Of a DNA stretch of 64,000 nucleotides, positions 42,349 through 51,536 are shown piece after piece (position 1 is the stretch's first letter; each line of letters begins with the position of its first letter). The notes under the pieces were generated by a model. The model made no database searches and was not told the origin of the DNA. It saw only the letters and a list, made by a program, of their open reading frames with translations. The stretch comes from Paenibacillus sp. FSL K6-3182 (GTDB lineage: Bacteria; Bacillota; Bacilli; Paenibacillales; Paenibacillaceae). The DNA lies in assembly GCF_037976325.1 (NCBI RefSeq), contig NZ_CP150265.1, forward strand, positions 572,001 through 636,000. Direction: 5' to 3'. The position numbers and the translations under genes were made by a program.

Positions 42349-43704
42349 ATGAGAAAAATAGAGACGGATATTGTGGTATGCGGCGGAGGGCCGGCGGGCA
42401 TCAATGCGGCGCTGGCAGCTGGAAGAAGCGGGGCGCGAACGCTGCTGATTGAACGATACGGTTTTCTTGGCGGCATGTCGACTGCTGCTCTAGTCTATCC
42501 ATGGATGACCTTTCACACGATGGATGGCAAGCAGGTCATTGCCGGAACGGCGCAGGAAATTGTAGATCGCTTGATGGCCGAGGGAGCTTCGCCCGGTCAC
42601 GTTCGCGATACGGTAGGCTTTGTAAAGACGATCACCCCTTATGATCCTGAAGTGTATAAGGTGTTAATTATCGATATGCTGCGCGAGGCGGGCGTGAAGG
42701 TGCTGCTGCACAGCTTCATGGACGAAGTGCAGACCAGGGAAGGCCTCATTGAAACGGTACGACTCGCTACCAAGTCCGGGAAGTACGAAATTTCAGCGAA
42801 GCAGTTCATCGATGCGACAGGGGACGCCGATCTAGCCTATCTCTCAGGCGCGCCGTGCTTGCAAGGACGCGACAGCGACAATTTGACGCAGCCGATGACG
42901 ATGAAGTTCCGAATGAGAGGCGTTGACCTGGCGAGAGTTAAACGGTATATGATCGACCATCCGGACGAGTTTTACAAGAAGACGCCTTTCGATGAGCTGG
43001 AGGAACTGCCATTGTCCGGCGTATTGGGTTACTTCAAGCATTGGAAGGAGGCTGACCTGCCCATTAACAGAGACCAGGTCCTTTTCTTCACAGGTCCGGG
43101 ACCGGACGAAGTGCTTGTCAATACGACTCGTGTTCAAGGGCTGGACGGAACTGAACTGGAGGATTTGACGGAAGGAGAGGTGCAGGGCAGGAAGCAGGTG
43201 CGCATGGTCGCTGATTTCATGACCCGCTGCTTGCCAGGCTTCGAGAACGCTTCCATCTCTTCGGTCGGAGCGCAAATCGGCATACGCGAGAGCCGCAGAA
43301 TAGACGGCTGCTATTCACTCCAGGTACAGGATGTTGTAGATGGACGCGCTTTCGACGATTGCATTGCACGAAGCGGCTATCCCATCGACATTCACGATCC
43401 ATCCGGCAAGGGCGTACAGGCCGCATGGGTCCAGGGAGACGGGGCATACGATATTCCTTACCGCTGTTTGCTGCCGAAGCGGATTGACAATCTGCTTGTG
43501 GCAGGCCGCTGCATCTCGACGACGCATGAGGCGCTGGCAACGACGCGTCTGACACCTAGCTGCATGGCGACGGGACAGGCTGCGGGTACGGCGGCAGCAA
43601 TGGCATGGGAGCAGGGTATATCACCGGGAAAAATCGACATTGGACAGCTGCAGGAGCGGCTCATTCATAACGGCGCGCTGCTGCGCAGTGGTCAGACTGT
43701 ATAG
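42349..43704 (+). CDS. FAD-dependent oxidoreductase
   Basis: The 451-residue flavoprotein has an N-terminal Rossmann motif TDIVVCGGGPAGINAALAAG with LLIERYGFLGGMST, typical of the FAD_oxidored (PF12831-like) group. It also has ATGDADLAYLSGAPC and the C-terminal LLVAGRCISTTHEALATTRL / CMATGQAAGTAAAMA. These are often found in carbohydrate clusters, where they are thought to oxidise sugars; the substrate is unknown. GGAGGGG precedes ATG 42349. A palindromic LacI-type operator lies in its promoter. Confidence 0.83.
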   Translation: MRKIETDIVVCGGGPAGINAALAAGRSGARTLLIERYGFLGGMSTAALVYPWMTFHTMDGKQVIAGTAQEIVDRLMAEGASPGHVRDTVGFVKTITPYDPEVYKVLIIDMLREAGVKVLLHSFMDEVQTREGLIETVRLATKSGKYEISAKQFIDATGDADLAYLSGAPCLQGRDSDNLTQPMTMKFRMRGVDLARVKRYMIDHPDEFYKKTPFDELEELPLSGVLGYFKHWKEADLPINRDQVLFFTGPGPDEVLVNTTRVQGLDGTELEDLTEGEVQGRKQVRMVADFMTRCLPGFENASISSVGAQIGIRESRRIDGCYSLQVQDVVDGRAFDDCIARSGYPIDIHDPSGKGVQAAWVQGDGAYDIPYRCLLPKRIDNLLVAGRCISTTHEALATTRLTPSCMATGQAAGTAAAMAWEQGISPGKIDIGQLQERLIHNGALLRSGQTV

Positions 43705-43775
43705 CGCGCATCCGCCAGCAAGATTACGGCCAAATTCAATTGAAGTAATAATTGGGACATGGTAGACTTTTTCAT

Positions 43776-43839
43776 AAGGTCGCCTCGTATCGGAAGTTTG
43801 TTGGAAAACAAACATTCTACCGGATGAGCGGCCTTTTTT
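43776..43839 (+). terminator. Rho-independent terminator
   Basis: AAGGTCGC-CTC pairs with GAGCGGCCTT (one wobble, one bulge) around an inner GTTTGTT/AACAAAC hairpin, followed by TTTTT. It ends the FAD oxidoreductase transcript. Confidence 0.75.
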
Positions 43840-43892
43840 ACCATGTGATAGTACCTGCTTAAGTTTAGAATCTGTCAGGAGGAATCGGTGAA

Positions 43893-45647
43893 ATGAAGCG
43901 GTATATTTCGATACGAGCCAAATTTATTACCATGTTCGTTCTGCTTATCACCATTCCATTCCTGATAAGCGGAATCAGCACTTACAATAAATTTGCGGAG
44001 GAAACCGAAAAAAACTCCAGGGCGTACTCCATGCAAATTATGAATCAAGTGAAAATTAATTTGGAAAATACGATAAAAGACGCAGACAGAATAACTGTGG
44101 CTCCCTTGTATAACGAAGACGTGCTGCGGATTTTGGAGAAGCACAGTTATGAAGAACCAGGCGAGGAGAAGCTTATTCCGTCGGCGGAAATTACCAAAAT
44201 GGCAAGAGTAGCGGCTTCGCTCACATTGGATCAGCCCGGAATTGAACGAATGATCTTTTTCACCCGCGACGGCATTATGTTCAGCGTCCAAGAAAAACTG
44301 ACGCAGCGTTATTGGAACGAGAAAGGGAATAGCTGGATGCAGGAGGTGCTGGATGCGGAAGGTAGGCTTGTCATTATTGAACCTCACGAGACGACTTATT
44401 ACAAACGATCGGAACGGGTTATTTCCGCTGCCAGAGCATTGAATCACCCTGCAACGGGCCAAAGCATTGGGGTCGTCAAAATTGATTTTAACATGAAAGA
44501 GCTCGAAGCGTTATTGTCAGAAGTATGGCTCAGCGAAAACAGCCAGTTTTACTTGACAAAGGATAACGGCGAGCTGTTATTTCCGGATGAACCGGTTAAT
44601 TTCCCGGATATTGGTCCGGGGGACGGAACGATAGATTGGAACGGCCAGACTTATCTGTACACAACCATGCACTCCAAATCAACGAAAGTGAATATTCACG
44701 GACTTATCCCGATAGCCGATTTGCAACGGGGCGGCAAGGAAATCGTCGGATTTACGATCCTCATTTCAGTCATATCGCTTATCATTGCCTATTTGCTTGC
44801 GATTTTCACGTCAGAGCGGCTGGTTAGGCCGATCCGTTATCTTCAGTCGCGCATGCGGCGGGTAAAGGACGGGGCTTTCAGCGAACGGGCAGATTTGAGC
44901 TTGATGAATCGCGATGAAATCGGGCAATTGGCTGAGGGTTTCAATCTGATGGTGACGGAAGTGGAGCGGCTGGTCAAGGAGGTATATGAAACGAAACTGC
45001 GCGAACGCGAAGCCGAGCTGTCGGCTCTGCAAAGCCAGATTAATCCGCATTTTCTGTACAACACGTTGGAATTGGTAAGCATGCAGGCGCTGAAGGAGAG
45101 AAATCTCGAAATCAGCGATATTGTTGCCAGTTTGGGGAAAATGCTGAGATACACGGTTGACAAGCAGGAACGACCGGTGCAATTGAAGGAGGAGATACGG
45201 TTCGTTAACGCTTATTTGCAAATTCAGTTATCCAGGCATGGCGAGAAGCTGAATTCGGAAATGTATGTGGATCCGTCCTTCGAATCTTGTCTTGTACCAA
45301 AGCTGCTGCTTCAGCCGCTGGTTGAGAATGCATTGGAGCACGGAATGGGCAATAGCGGATTAACGATAACGATCAGGGCATCCGTGCTGGAACAGGATTT
45401 GCTCCTGACTGTACAGGATAATGGGGTGGGGATGCCGCCGCAACGTTTATTGGAGGTTCGCCATCAGATGTTGTGCAAGCCGGAGCGGGACGGCAGCCGT
45501 CCAAAGTTTGGAGATACGCTGAAAGGTTATGCCATCAAAAATATTCACCATCGCATTCAACTGCTTTATGGTGTGGAATACGGCTTAAGCGTGGAGAGCG
45601 ATGAGGCCTCCGGAACACAATGGAGAATCCGGCTGCCATTACGATAG
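43893..45647 (+). CDS. YesM-type sensor histidine kinase
   Basis: The 584-residue kinase has two membrane helices (about 10-30 and 285-308), a large extracellular dCache-like domain between them, and HAMP. The LytS/YesM-type kinase core has the phospho-accepting His in SQINPHFLYNTLELVS, the N-box LLQPLVENALEHGM and the G-box DNGVGMPPQ. It forms an operon with the AraC-type response regulator 11 bases downstream. In Bacillus and Paenibacillus such pairs sense sugars outside the cell, often with the adjacent ABC importer. GGAGGAATCGG precedes ATG. Confidence 0.9.
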   Translation: MKRYISIRAKFITMFVLLITIPFLISGISTYNKFAEETEKNSRAYSMQIMNQVKINLENTIKDADRITVAPLYNEDVLRILEKHSYEEPGEEKLIPSAEITKMARVAASLTLDQPGIERMIFFTRDGIMFSVQEKLTQRYWNEKGNSWMQEVLDAEGRLVIIEPHETTYYKRSERVISAARALNHPATGQSIGVVKIDFNMKELEALLSEVWLSENSQFYLTKDNGELLFPDEPVNFPDIGPGDGTIDWNGQTYLYTTMHSKSTKVNIHGLIPIADLQRGGKEIVGFTILISVISLIIAYLLAIFTSERLVRPIRYLQSRMRRVKDGAFSERADLSLMNRDEIGQLAEGFNLMVTEVERLVKEVYETKLREREAELSALQSQINPHFLYNTLELVSMQALKERNLEISDIVASLGKMLRYTVDKQERPVQLKEEIRFVNAYLQIQLSRHGEKLNSEMYVDPSFESCLVPKLLLQPLVENALEHGMGNSGLTITIRASVLEQDLLLTVQDNGVGMPPQRLLEVRHQMLCKPERDGSRPKFGDTLKGYAIKNIHHRIQLLYGVEYGLSVESDEASGTQWRIRLPLR

Positions 45648-45658
45648 GGGGAATTGGA

Positions 45659-46396
45659 ATGTACAATGTAATGCTGGTAGAAGACGAGAAGAAAATTCAG
45701 GAAGGGTTAAAGATAATGATCGAGGAAGTGATCGGCAGTTACAGGGTAACCGCGGAAGCGGAGCACGGTATCGCTGCGCTGGAGCTTCTCAGAATGCAAT
45801 CGGTAGATTTGCTGATTACGGATATCCGTATGCCCCAGATGAACGGAATCGAGTTATTGCGGCATGTCCGGGGGTTGTATCCGAGCCTTCCTGTATTAAT
45901 CATCAGCGGGCATGAAGATTTCACTTATGCCAAGGCGGCGATGCGTCACAATGCGTCGGATTACATCCTGAAGCCGGTGGACCGGATTGAGCTTTCCCAT
46001 TTTCTATTGAATTTGAAAGCGCGGCTGGACCGCGAGCGGGCGGTAGAGACGCCTAACGCCGAAGCAGCCCATGAAGATCTGACGATTCGAAGAGTGAAGG
46101 AACTGGTCGTCTCTTGTCTGGATCAGGATGTTTCACTTCCATTCATTGCGGAGCAGGTGCATTTGAATCATCAATATTTATCCACATTGTTTAAGGTGAA
46201 AACCGGACAAAACTATTCTGATTATGTGACGGCCTGCCGGATGAGTAAAGCCAAGGAGCTGCTGACCCATACACATCTGAAAATATACGAGGTCGCCAAC
46301 CTTTGCGGCTATGCCAGCGCCAATCACTTTATGGCCGTGTTTCGGCAGCATTGTGGAGCGAAGCCTACTGAATATAGAAAAAGGCCGCTGAGTTGA
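45659..46396 (+). CDS. YesN-type response regulator with AraC DNA-binding domain
   Basis: The 245-residue regulator has a receiver (MLVEDEKKIQEG; phospho-acceptor Asp in DLLITDIRMPQMNG; Lys in DYILKPVDRIEL) and a C-terminal AraC domain (PFIAEQVHLNHQYLSTLFK; EVANLCGYASANHFMAVFR; KPTEYRKRP). At 245 residues it is about half the usual YesN length and lacks the middle linker region. ATG 45659 follows AGGGGGA; an upstream ATG at 45620 overlaps the kinase gene. The likely targets are the two promoters with the shared TAGTTTTTCTCGA element at 46446 and 50004. Confidence 0.88.
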   Translation: MYNVMLVEDEKKIQEGLKIMIEEVIGSYRVTAEAEHGIAALELLRMQSVDLLITDIRMPQMNGIELLRHVRGLYPSLPVLIISGHEDFTYAKAAMRHNASDYILKPVDRIELSHFLLNLKARLDRERAVETPNAEAAHEDLTIRRVKELVVSCLDQDVSLPFIAEQVHLNHQYLSTLFKVKTGQNYSDYVTACRMSKAKELLTHTHLKIYEVANLCGYASANHFMAVFRQHCGAKPTEYRKRPLS

Positions 46397-46445
46397 GGCC
46401 GGTCAGATCTTTGAGCACCAAACAAAACAGATGCTATGAATATCG

Positions 46446-46497
46446 TAGTTTTTCTCGAAAATACGTTGTTTTTCACTGACAGGCTGACTTGTATACT
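46446..46497 (+). promoter_or_regulatory. promoter of the beta-helix gene with paired GTTTTTC direct repeats
   Basis: TAGTTTTTCTCGA (46446-46458) and TTGTTTTTCACTGA (46466-46479) are direct repeats 20 bp apart. TATACT (46492-46497) is the likely -10. The same 13-mer recurs at 50004, also exactly 46 bp before a TATACT. Two direct half-sites about two helical turns apart are typical for AraC-family activators, so the adjacent YesN-type regulator is the likely binder. Confidence 0.62.
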
Positions 46498-46501
46498 TAT
46501 T

Positions 46502-46515
46502 GTTAAGCGCTTTCA
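46502..46515 (+). promoter_or_regulatory. cre-like site (CcpA)
   Basis: GTTAAGCGCTTTCA has a perfect right half and CG centre of the cre consensus TGWAANCGNTNWCA, with two mismatches on the left. It lies just downstream of the TATACT box, so CcpA would block transcription start. Confidence 0.5.
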
Positions 46516-46602
46516 ATTGGTGCAGAGACTTCATGTATTGCGACAGAAGGATTACATTCGGATATTCGGGAGGTGTAAGCGGAAGCTTGGGCTGGGTTTA
46601 GT

Positions 46603-46616
46603 TGGAAGCGCTTACA
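46603..46616 (+). promoter_or_regulatory. cre site (CcpA)
   Basis: TGGAAGCGCTTACA matches the cre consensus at all but one position. It lies in the 5' leader about 70 bases before the beta-helix gene start, a usual roadblock position. Confidence 0.62.
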
Positions 46617-46673
46617 GAAAAACTGTAAGAGAAGAACTAATGAAATGACATGAAAGAAAGGATGTGGTGGATA

Positions 46674-49600
46674 ATGACTAGTCTTGCAAAAAGATCTACA
46701 GCGTTATTATTAATCCTGAGTATGCTGTTCACGGGTTTGATGGGCTCGAGCCGCGTGCAGGCCGAAGCCGATGCGGAGTCTGCCAACCAAATCGTATTCG
46801 AGGATTTCGAGAACGGCGCCCCGGACGATTACAGTGTTGCGCCGGAACCGCCATTCGATGTTCACGTCATGGAGACGACGAGCGCAACCCCGCTGACGAT
46901 CGCGGGTTATAGGGCCAGCGGCAGCGATTCCAATATTCCGGAATATGCCATTGACGGGGATATTCAGACAAGGTGGTCGGCGTATGATGACGGGCAATGG
47001 ATTGAGCTGGATCTGGGCTCGGAACAGCTGGTTTCTTATCTGGGAGTCGCTTTCTACCGGGGAGACAATCGCAGCAAGACTATTGATATCGAGGTTTCTA
47101 ACGACCAGACCAACTGGACCCGCATATACAGCGGCGATAGCAGCGGCACTACGATCCAGGTTGAGGCCTTTGGTTTTGAAGCCGTCACCGCCCGTTATGT
47201 ACGGGTTGTCGGGCGCGGAGCAAGCGAATGGACAAGCATTTCAGAAATTCAGATTTACCCTCCCCATGTGGACGGGTTTATATTAAGGGATGTGGAGATT
47301 CCGCCAACGGGACCGGATCCGGATTCCCCAATTCCGACAAAAGCAGGTCTCTATTATGCGGATGGCGCACCGCATGTGCCGCATGAGGCTCAGACAGTGA
47401 CCGGCACTACGTATAATGTCCTGGACTTCGGCGCCGATCCTGCCGACAACGGAATAGATGACGCTCAAGCTATCCGGGCTGCACTGGCTGCAGCGACGCT
47501 TGGGGACGAAGTGTATATTCCGAACGGACACTATCAATTAACGAGCACAGATAGGGACGGAGTTACCCATTTCATTATGAAATCCGGCGTGCAGATGCGC
47601 GGCGAGAGCCAGGATGGCGTTCTGCTGGTTTCCGACCATGCTAATGAACAGGGAGAATATGCTACGGTTGAAGGCATCGTATTCCGCATGGCCGGACAAA
47701 ACAATATTAAGATCAGCAACATGACAATTACGTCCAGCTGGGACTTGAATTATTCAACGAATACGTCGGTTGCGAATCCGGATCGGGGTGGACCTAAGCA
47801 GGTGATCATGATTACCGCCGCTTCCGGCAAACCGTCCTATAACATTACACTGGATGGACTGACGATCGAGAAGTTTCAACGGATCGGCGTTGTCATTACG
47901 AACAGTCATGATGTTATTGTGGAAAATTCGCTTTTTCGCAATGCGACGAACTTAGCCGAGGGCGGAAACGGTTATGGCGTTTCCATCGAAGGCAAGTCCA
48001 AGGAAAGCCGGCTCGGCAGAAATGACGACTCTCGTTTCAATGTTGTTCGCAACAACGAGTTTATCGGTCCCTATCTTCGTCACGGAACGATGGCGCATTC
48101 TTACACCCATAACAATCTCATTGAAAAAAACTACTACTTGAACTCGGCATTAGACGCTATCGATTTCCACGGAGAAGACGAGTATATGAATGAAGTAAGA
48201 GACAATCATATCGTTGGCGGCGGCGAAGCGGCTGTCGGCGTCGGCAATCCGGGCGCTACGCATGATGCCGCTGGACCAGGCAATTACATTCATAACAATT
48301 TAATCGAGAATGTGAAACGGTATGGGGTACAGGTGTACTTAGGATCTCCTGATACGATTATCGAGAATAATATCATTACCGGATTCACGAACGCGGGGAG
48401 CCAGGGAATACGTCTGAAAAATGCGCCCGGAACGATTGTGAAGGGCAATCAGATCGTGAACAATACGGCTCCCGACTTCTGGGGTATAATTGCAATGAAA
48501 GACGACGGCGATCCGACCAACGCCGGGAACGGCGCAGGCATACCCGAGAATATTGTCATTCAGGACAATCATGTTACAGGAAATACGAATGGCGTTATGA
48601 TCTCACACGGCACGAATATTCGTCTCTTCGGCAATGAGATCAGTGGAAATACCGGGACGGATTATGAGAATAAAGTGGCGGTTTCCGAACGGATACCGGC
48701 GACCAGGGCGGCAAGCGTACAGAAAAATGCTCAGAACGCCACGGTTGCGAATCTCTTACAGATTAAAGGCGGAGATGATAGCGAATCGGTGAGAAGCTAT
48801 CAGCAATTCGATCTGAATTCCATTGAAGGCAAGCTGGCTACCGCATGGCTCTATGTGTATGGACAAGCGCTAGAGAGCCCTGCTGGAGAGACGGGGGCTG
48901 CAACTTCTCTCTATGCAGTGGATAGCAATGACTGGGACAGCGATACCATGCAATGGAATACGTACCAGTCTCCGCCAGAGCTTGGTCAGAAGCTCTCGAC
49001 TGTGCAGCTGAATAATAAAGGCGAGTACGCCTGGTATGTATTCGATGCGACTGTGCTCGTGCAAGAACGTCTGGATGGCGATCGGACGATATCGCTTGCT
49101 TATGCCCAGAATGCCAATCAAACCGGTTACTTGACGCATTTATACAATGGATCCGACTCCAGCTTTAGGCCTTACCTGCGGGTTGAAACTTACCCTCCCG
49201 TTGAACTTGCGGCCGTAGCGGTAACGGCGGATCGTTCGCAGCTGGTGCCGGGCATGACTACCCAACTGCATGTGACCGGCACATACAATACAGGATCGGA
49301 CGTTTCGTTGGAAAATGCGGACATATCTTTTATAAGTCTGACGCCGGATATAGTGACTGTTAATCATACGGGCGTGGTTACCGCGCTTCACGCTGGAGAA
49401 GCAGCATTGCAAGCAACTGTTCTCTTGGATGGCGTTGCTCGCACTGGAGAGTTCATTCTTAATGTAACCAATAATCTGGCGATTACTGCGCAGTTGTCGG
49501 TCGATTCAACGCTGGGTACAAATACAAAAGATAGAGTACTTGACGGAAACTTGGAAACCCGGTGGATATCAAACGGCTCCCAAATACCTTATCTGATGCT

Positions 49601-49916
49601 GGGCTGGACAACGGAGCAAACGATCAACCAAGTGAAGCTGTGGAGCGGACATGTACCGGTTATAGGCTCGGCCAACTGGCATGTCAGAGATTTTGATCTG
49701 CAGATCTTGGAAGACGGAGAATGGAAGACGATAGCCGAAGTCCGAAATAATGATCAGGACGCTTTTTTGGGTCAGTATACGACGTTGAATTTGGAAAACC
49801 CCGTCGTGACGACTGCCTTGCGCTTCCATTTTGTCCGTCCGTCATGGGGCAACGGCAATTTGAACGATATGATGGCCAGAATCAATGAGGTGTTTGTCGG
49901 CTTCGTCAACGATTAG
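46674..49916 (+). CDS. secreted multidomain beta-helix protein, probable polysaccharide lyase
   Basis: The 1080-residue protein has a signal peptide (to about residue 31, VQAEA), then an F5/8 type C/CBM32-like domain (about 60-190; YAIDGDIQTRWSAYDDGQWI). A pectate-lyase-superfamily right-handed beta-helix follows (about 230-640), starting NVLDFGADPADNGIDDAQAI with many NN-x-I rungs such as HNNLIENV. Next are a DNRLRE/CBM96-like domain (about 650-835; YQQFDLNSIEGKLATAWLYV), a Big2 Ig-like domain (ITPD-type SLTPDIVTVNHTG) and a second discoidin domain (ETRWISNGSQIPYLML). The CBM-like domains should hold it on polysaccharide. With GH88 and an importer in the island, I infer it cuts a uronic-acid polymer; lyase versus hydrolase is not settled. 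ATG 46650 and 46662 are alternative starts. Confidence 0.82.
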   Translation: MTSLAKRSTALLLILSMLFTGLMGSSRVQAEADAESANQIVFEDFENGAPDDYSVAPEPPFDVHVMETTSATPLTIAGYRASGSDSNIPEYAIDGDIQTRWSAYDDGQWIELDLGSEQLVSYLGVAFYRGDNRSKTIDIEVSNDQTNWTRIYSGDSSGTTIQVEAFGFEAVTARYVRVVGRGASEWTSISEIQIYPPHVDGFILRDVEIPPTGPDPDSPIPTKAGLYYADGAPHVPHEAQTVTGTTYNVLDFGADPADNGIDDAQAIRAALAAATLGDEVYIPNGHYQLTSTDRDGVTHFIMKSGVQMRGESQDGVLLVSDHANEQGEYATVEGIVFRMAGQNNIKISNMTITSSWDLNYSTNTSVANPDRGGPKQVIMITAASGKPSYNITLDGLTIEKFQRIGVVITNSHDVIVENSLFRNATNLAEGGNGYGVSIEGKSKESRLGRNDDSRFNVVRNNEFIGPYLRHGTMAHSYTHNNLIEKNYYLNSALDAIDFHGEDEYMNEVRDNHIVGGGEAAVGVGNPGATHDAAGPGNYIHNNLIENVKRYGVQVYLGSPDTIIENNIITGFTNAGSQGIRLKNAPGTIVKGNQIVNNTAPDFWGIIAMKDDGDPTNAGNGAGIPENIVIQDNHVTGNTNGVMISHGTNIRLFGNEISGNTGTDYENKVAVSERIPATRAASVQKNAQNATVANLLQIKGGDDSESVRSYQQFDLNSIEGKLATAWLYVYGQALESPAGETGAATSLYAVDSNDWDSDTMQWNTYQSPPELGQKLSTVQLNNKGEYAWYVFDATVLVQERLDGDRTISLAYAQNANQTGYLTHLYNGSDSSFRPYLRVETYPPVELAAVAVTADRSQLVPGMTTQLHVTGTYNTGSDVSLENADISFISLTPDIVTVNHTGVVTALHAGEAALQATVLLDGVARTGEFILNVTNNLAITAQLSVDSTLGTNTKDRVLDGNLETRWISNGSQIPYLMLGWTTEQTINQVKLWSGHVPVIGSANWHVRDFDLQILEDGEWKTIAEVRNNDQDAFLGQYTTLNLENPVVTTALRFHFVRPSWGNGNLNDMMARINEVFVGFVND

Positions 49917-49924
49917 GAACCTTC

Positions 49925-49963
49925 TCGGCCTAAGTCCTTGTTACGCGGGCTTAGGCCGATGTT
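49925..49963 (+). terminator. terminator after the beta-helix gene
   Basis: TCGGCCTAAG and CTTAGGCCGA form a perfect 10-bp stem with a 15-base loop, nine bases after the stop, followed by TGTTCT. The T run is weak. Confidence 0.7.
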
Positions 49964-50003
49964 CTGTTATTCAACTGGTTCTATTAAAGTACTCGAATTT
50001 ACA

Positions 50004-50055
50004 TAGTTTTTCTCGATTTCGTGTTATTTTTTCTGGAAGCCATCAGATTTATACT
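50004..50055 (+). promoter_or_regulatory. promoter of the sugar importer operon with paired direct repeats
   Basis: TAGTTTTTCTCGA (50004-50016) is identical to the element at 46446. A second repeat, TTATTTTTTCTGGA, lies at 50024-50037. TATACT (50050-50055) is 46 bp from the start of the element, the same distance as at the beta-helix gene. Shared control by the YesN-type regulator is inferred. Confidence 0.62.
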
Positions 50056-50061
50056 AGTGAT

Positions 50062-50075
50062 AGAAAGCGATTACA
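50062..50075 (+). promoter_or_regulatory. cre site (CcpA)
   Basis: AGAAAGCGATTACA matches cre consensus TGWAANCGNTNWCA at all but the first position. It lies just downstream of the TATACT box of the importer promoter, so glucose repression of the operon is likely. Confidence 0.6.
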
Positions 50076-50096
50076 AACGTAGAGAGGGGCATAAAA

Positions 50097-51431
50097 ATGA
50101 AGAAATATGGGTTTGTCTTGCTGTCTGTTGTATTGCTGCTCGGATTGCTGAGCGCATGTGGAGGAAAAGGAAATAACAATAATGGCGCCGCAATGGCAAA
50201 CAAGGAAAAAGCGAACAATACGCCGAGTACGGAAGTGGCTGCTGAGTCAAAAGATCCTATAGAGCTTGAAATGTCCGTTTGGGGCAGTGATGCCCAGGTG
50301 GCGTTGTATGACGAGCTTGCTGAGGAATACAAGAAGCTCCATCCGAATGTGACAGTCAAAACTTCCGTGATTCCGTGGGCGGACTACCAGCAGAAACTGG
50401 CGATCATGGCAGCGACCAAAACCTCGCCAGATATCGTATGGATCTCAGAGCGCATGATTCCACAATTTATGAATGGGGGCCAGCTGCTTGATATTTCGTC
50501 CGTGAAAGAGGACACGGCTTATGCGTTCGATGATATAATACCATCCACGCTCACTGCATTTGAAAAGGGCGGCAAACTCTACGGCATTCCATTCTCTACG
50601 CCGCCTCAGGTCGTTTTCTACAATAAAAAACTGTTTGAAGCGAATGGATTGAAGTCGCCAATGGAGCTTTATGAAGAGGGCAACTGGACTTACGATGAGA
50701 TGGTCAAAGCGTCCGAAGCGATCTCCAAACCGCAAGAAGGGGTATACGGCGTGAAGTTCATACAAAGTTCCTCCAACTGGTCCGACAATCTAATTCCATT
50801 GATTTGGGCGATGGGTGGCGAAATCTTCAACGAAGACACAACGCAATTCGCTATGAACACGCCGGAGACGGCCAAAGCGATCAATCTCTTTAAAGGGCTG
50901 CTCGATAAGAAAGCGCATCCAAGCATCGGTGAGCAGTTAACTTTCGATACAGGTAAGCTTGGTATGGCGTTTGAGAACGTTACCCGTACAAGCGCTTATC
51001 GTGACAAAGTCGATTTCGAATGGGATATTGCTCCGCTTCCGAAAGGCGACCATGGCGTCACGGTGCCTATCGGCTTTGGAGGCTATTCGATCTTCAAAGA
51101 CGCAGAGTATCCGGAAGAAGCATTGGAATATTTAAAATTTATTAGTAATAAGGAAAATGCAGCTAAAGTAGCCCAGTTTTTTGTGCCGCAGAGAAAGTCT
51201 GTCCTGTACTCCGATGAGTATCTCAACAAGTTCCCGTTCCCGACCGTTGAAACGATGAAAGTGGCTGCGTACGACCGGTTGGCCGAAGGTAAAATCAGGC
51301 CTTCCCATCCGAACTGGGTCAAGATTGACGAGCAGGTGACATTAAACATGGATGCGATATTGCTCGGTTCCACGACAACCGAGCAAGCGTTGAAAATTAT
51401 GGAAGACAGCATTAATCCTCTATTGAAATAA
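50097..51431 (+). CDS. sugar ABC importer substrate-binding lipoprotein
   Basis: The 444-residue protein has a lipoprotein signal with lipobox LLSAC (Cys about residue 21), an Asn/Gly-rich tether and a cluster B/type I sugar-binding fold (IELEMSVWGSDAQVALYDEL, VIPWADYQQKLAIMAA, PDIVWISERMIP, GGKLYGIPFSTPPQVVFYNK). It captures an oligosaccharide outside the membrane for the two permeases downstream. No ATPase gene is in the cluster, so a shared MsmX-type ATPase probably powers it. GAGAGGGG precedes the ATG. Promoter elements match those of the secreted beta-helix gene. Confidence 0.9.
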   Translation: MKKYGFVLLSVVLLLGLLSACGGKGNNNNGAAMANKEKANNTPSTEVAAESKDPIELEMSVWGSDAQVALYDELAEEYKKLHPNVTVKTSVIPWADYQQKLAIMAATKTSPDIVWISERMIPQFMNGGQLLDISSVKEDTAYAFDDIIPSTLTAFEKGGKLYGIPFSTPPQVVFYNKKLFEANGLKSPMELYEEGNWTYDEMVKASEAISKPQEGVYGVKFIQSSSNWSDNLIPLIWAMGGEIFNEDTTQFAMNTPETAKAINLFKGLLDKKAHPSIGEQLTFDTGKLGMAFENVTRTSAYRDKVDFEWDIAPLPKGDHGVTVPIGFGGYSIFKDAEYPEEALEYLKFISNKENAAKVAQFFVPQRKSVLYSDEYLNKFPFPTVETMKVAAYDRLAEGKIRPSHPNWVKIDEQVTLNMDAILLGSTTTEQALKIMEDSINPLLK

Positions 51432-51453
51432 CCTTCCAGAACGATGGAGCATT

Positions 51454-51488
51454 GCGAGATCGCCATATGAACAATAGGGCGATCTCGT
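51454..51488 (+). other. intercistronic hairpin after the binding-protein gene
   Basis: GCGAGATCGCC and GGCGATCTCGT form an 11-bp stem with no T run between the binding-protein and permease genes. Such hairpins often protect the upstream mRNA from 3' exonucleases, giving more binding protein than permease. Confidence 0.6.
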
Positions 51489-51536
51489 AAATTATAGGGA
51501 GGGTTGCGTCATATTGACAACAGGGGGTAGGCGCGA

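Noticed and set aside
46436..46648. 70-codon frame before the beta-helix gene
   Set aside because: It covers the promoter repeats and cre sites and has no ribosome binding site.
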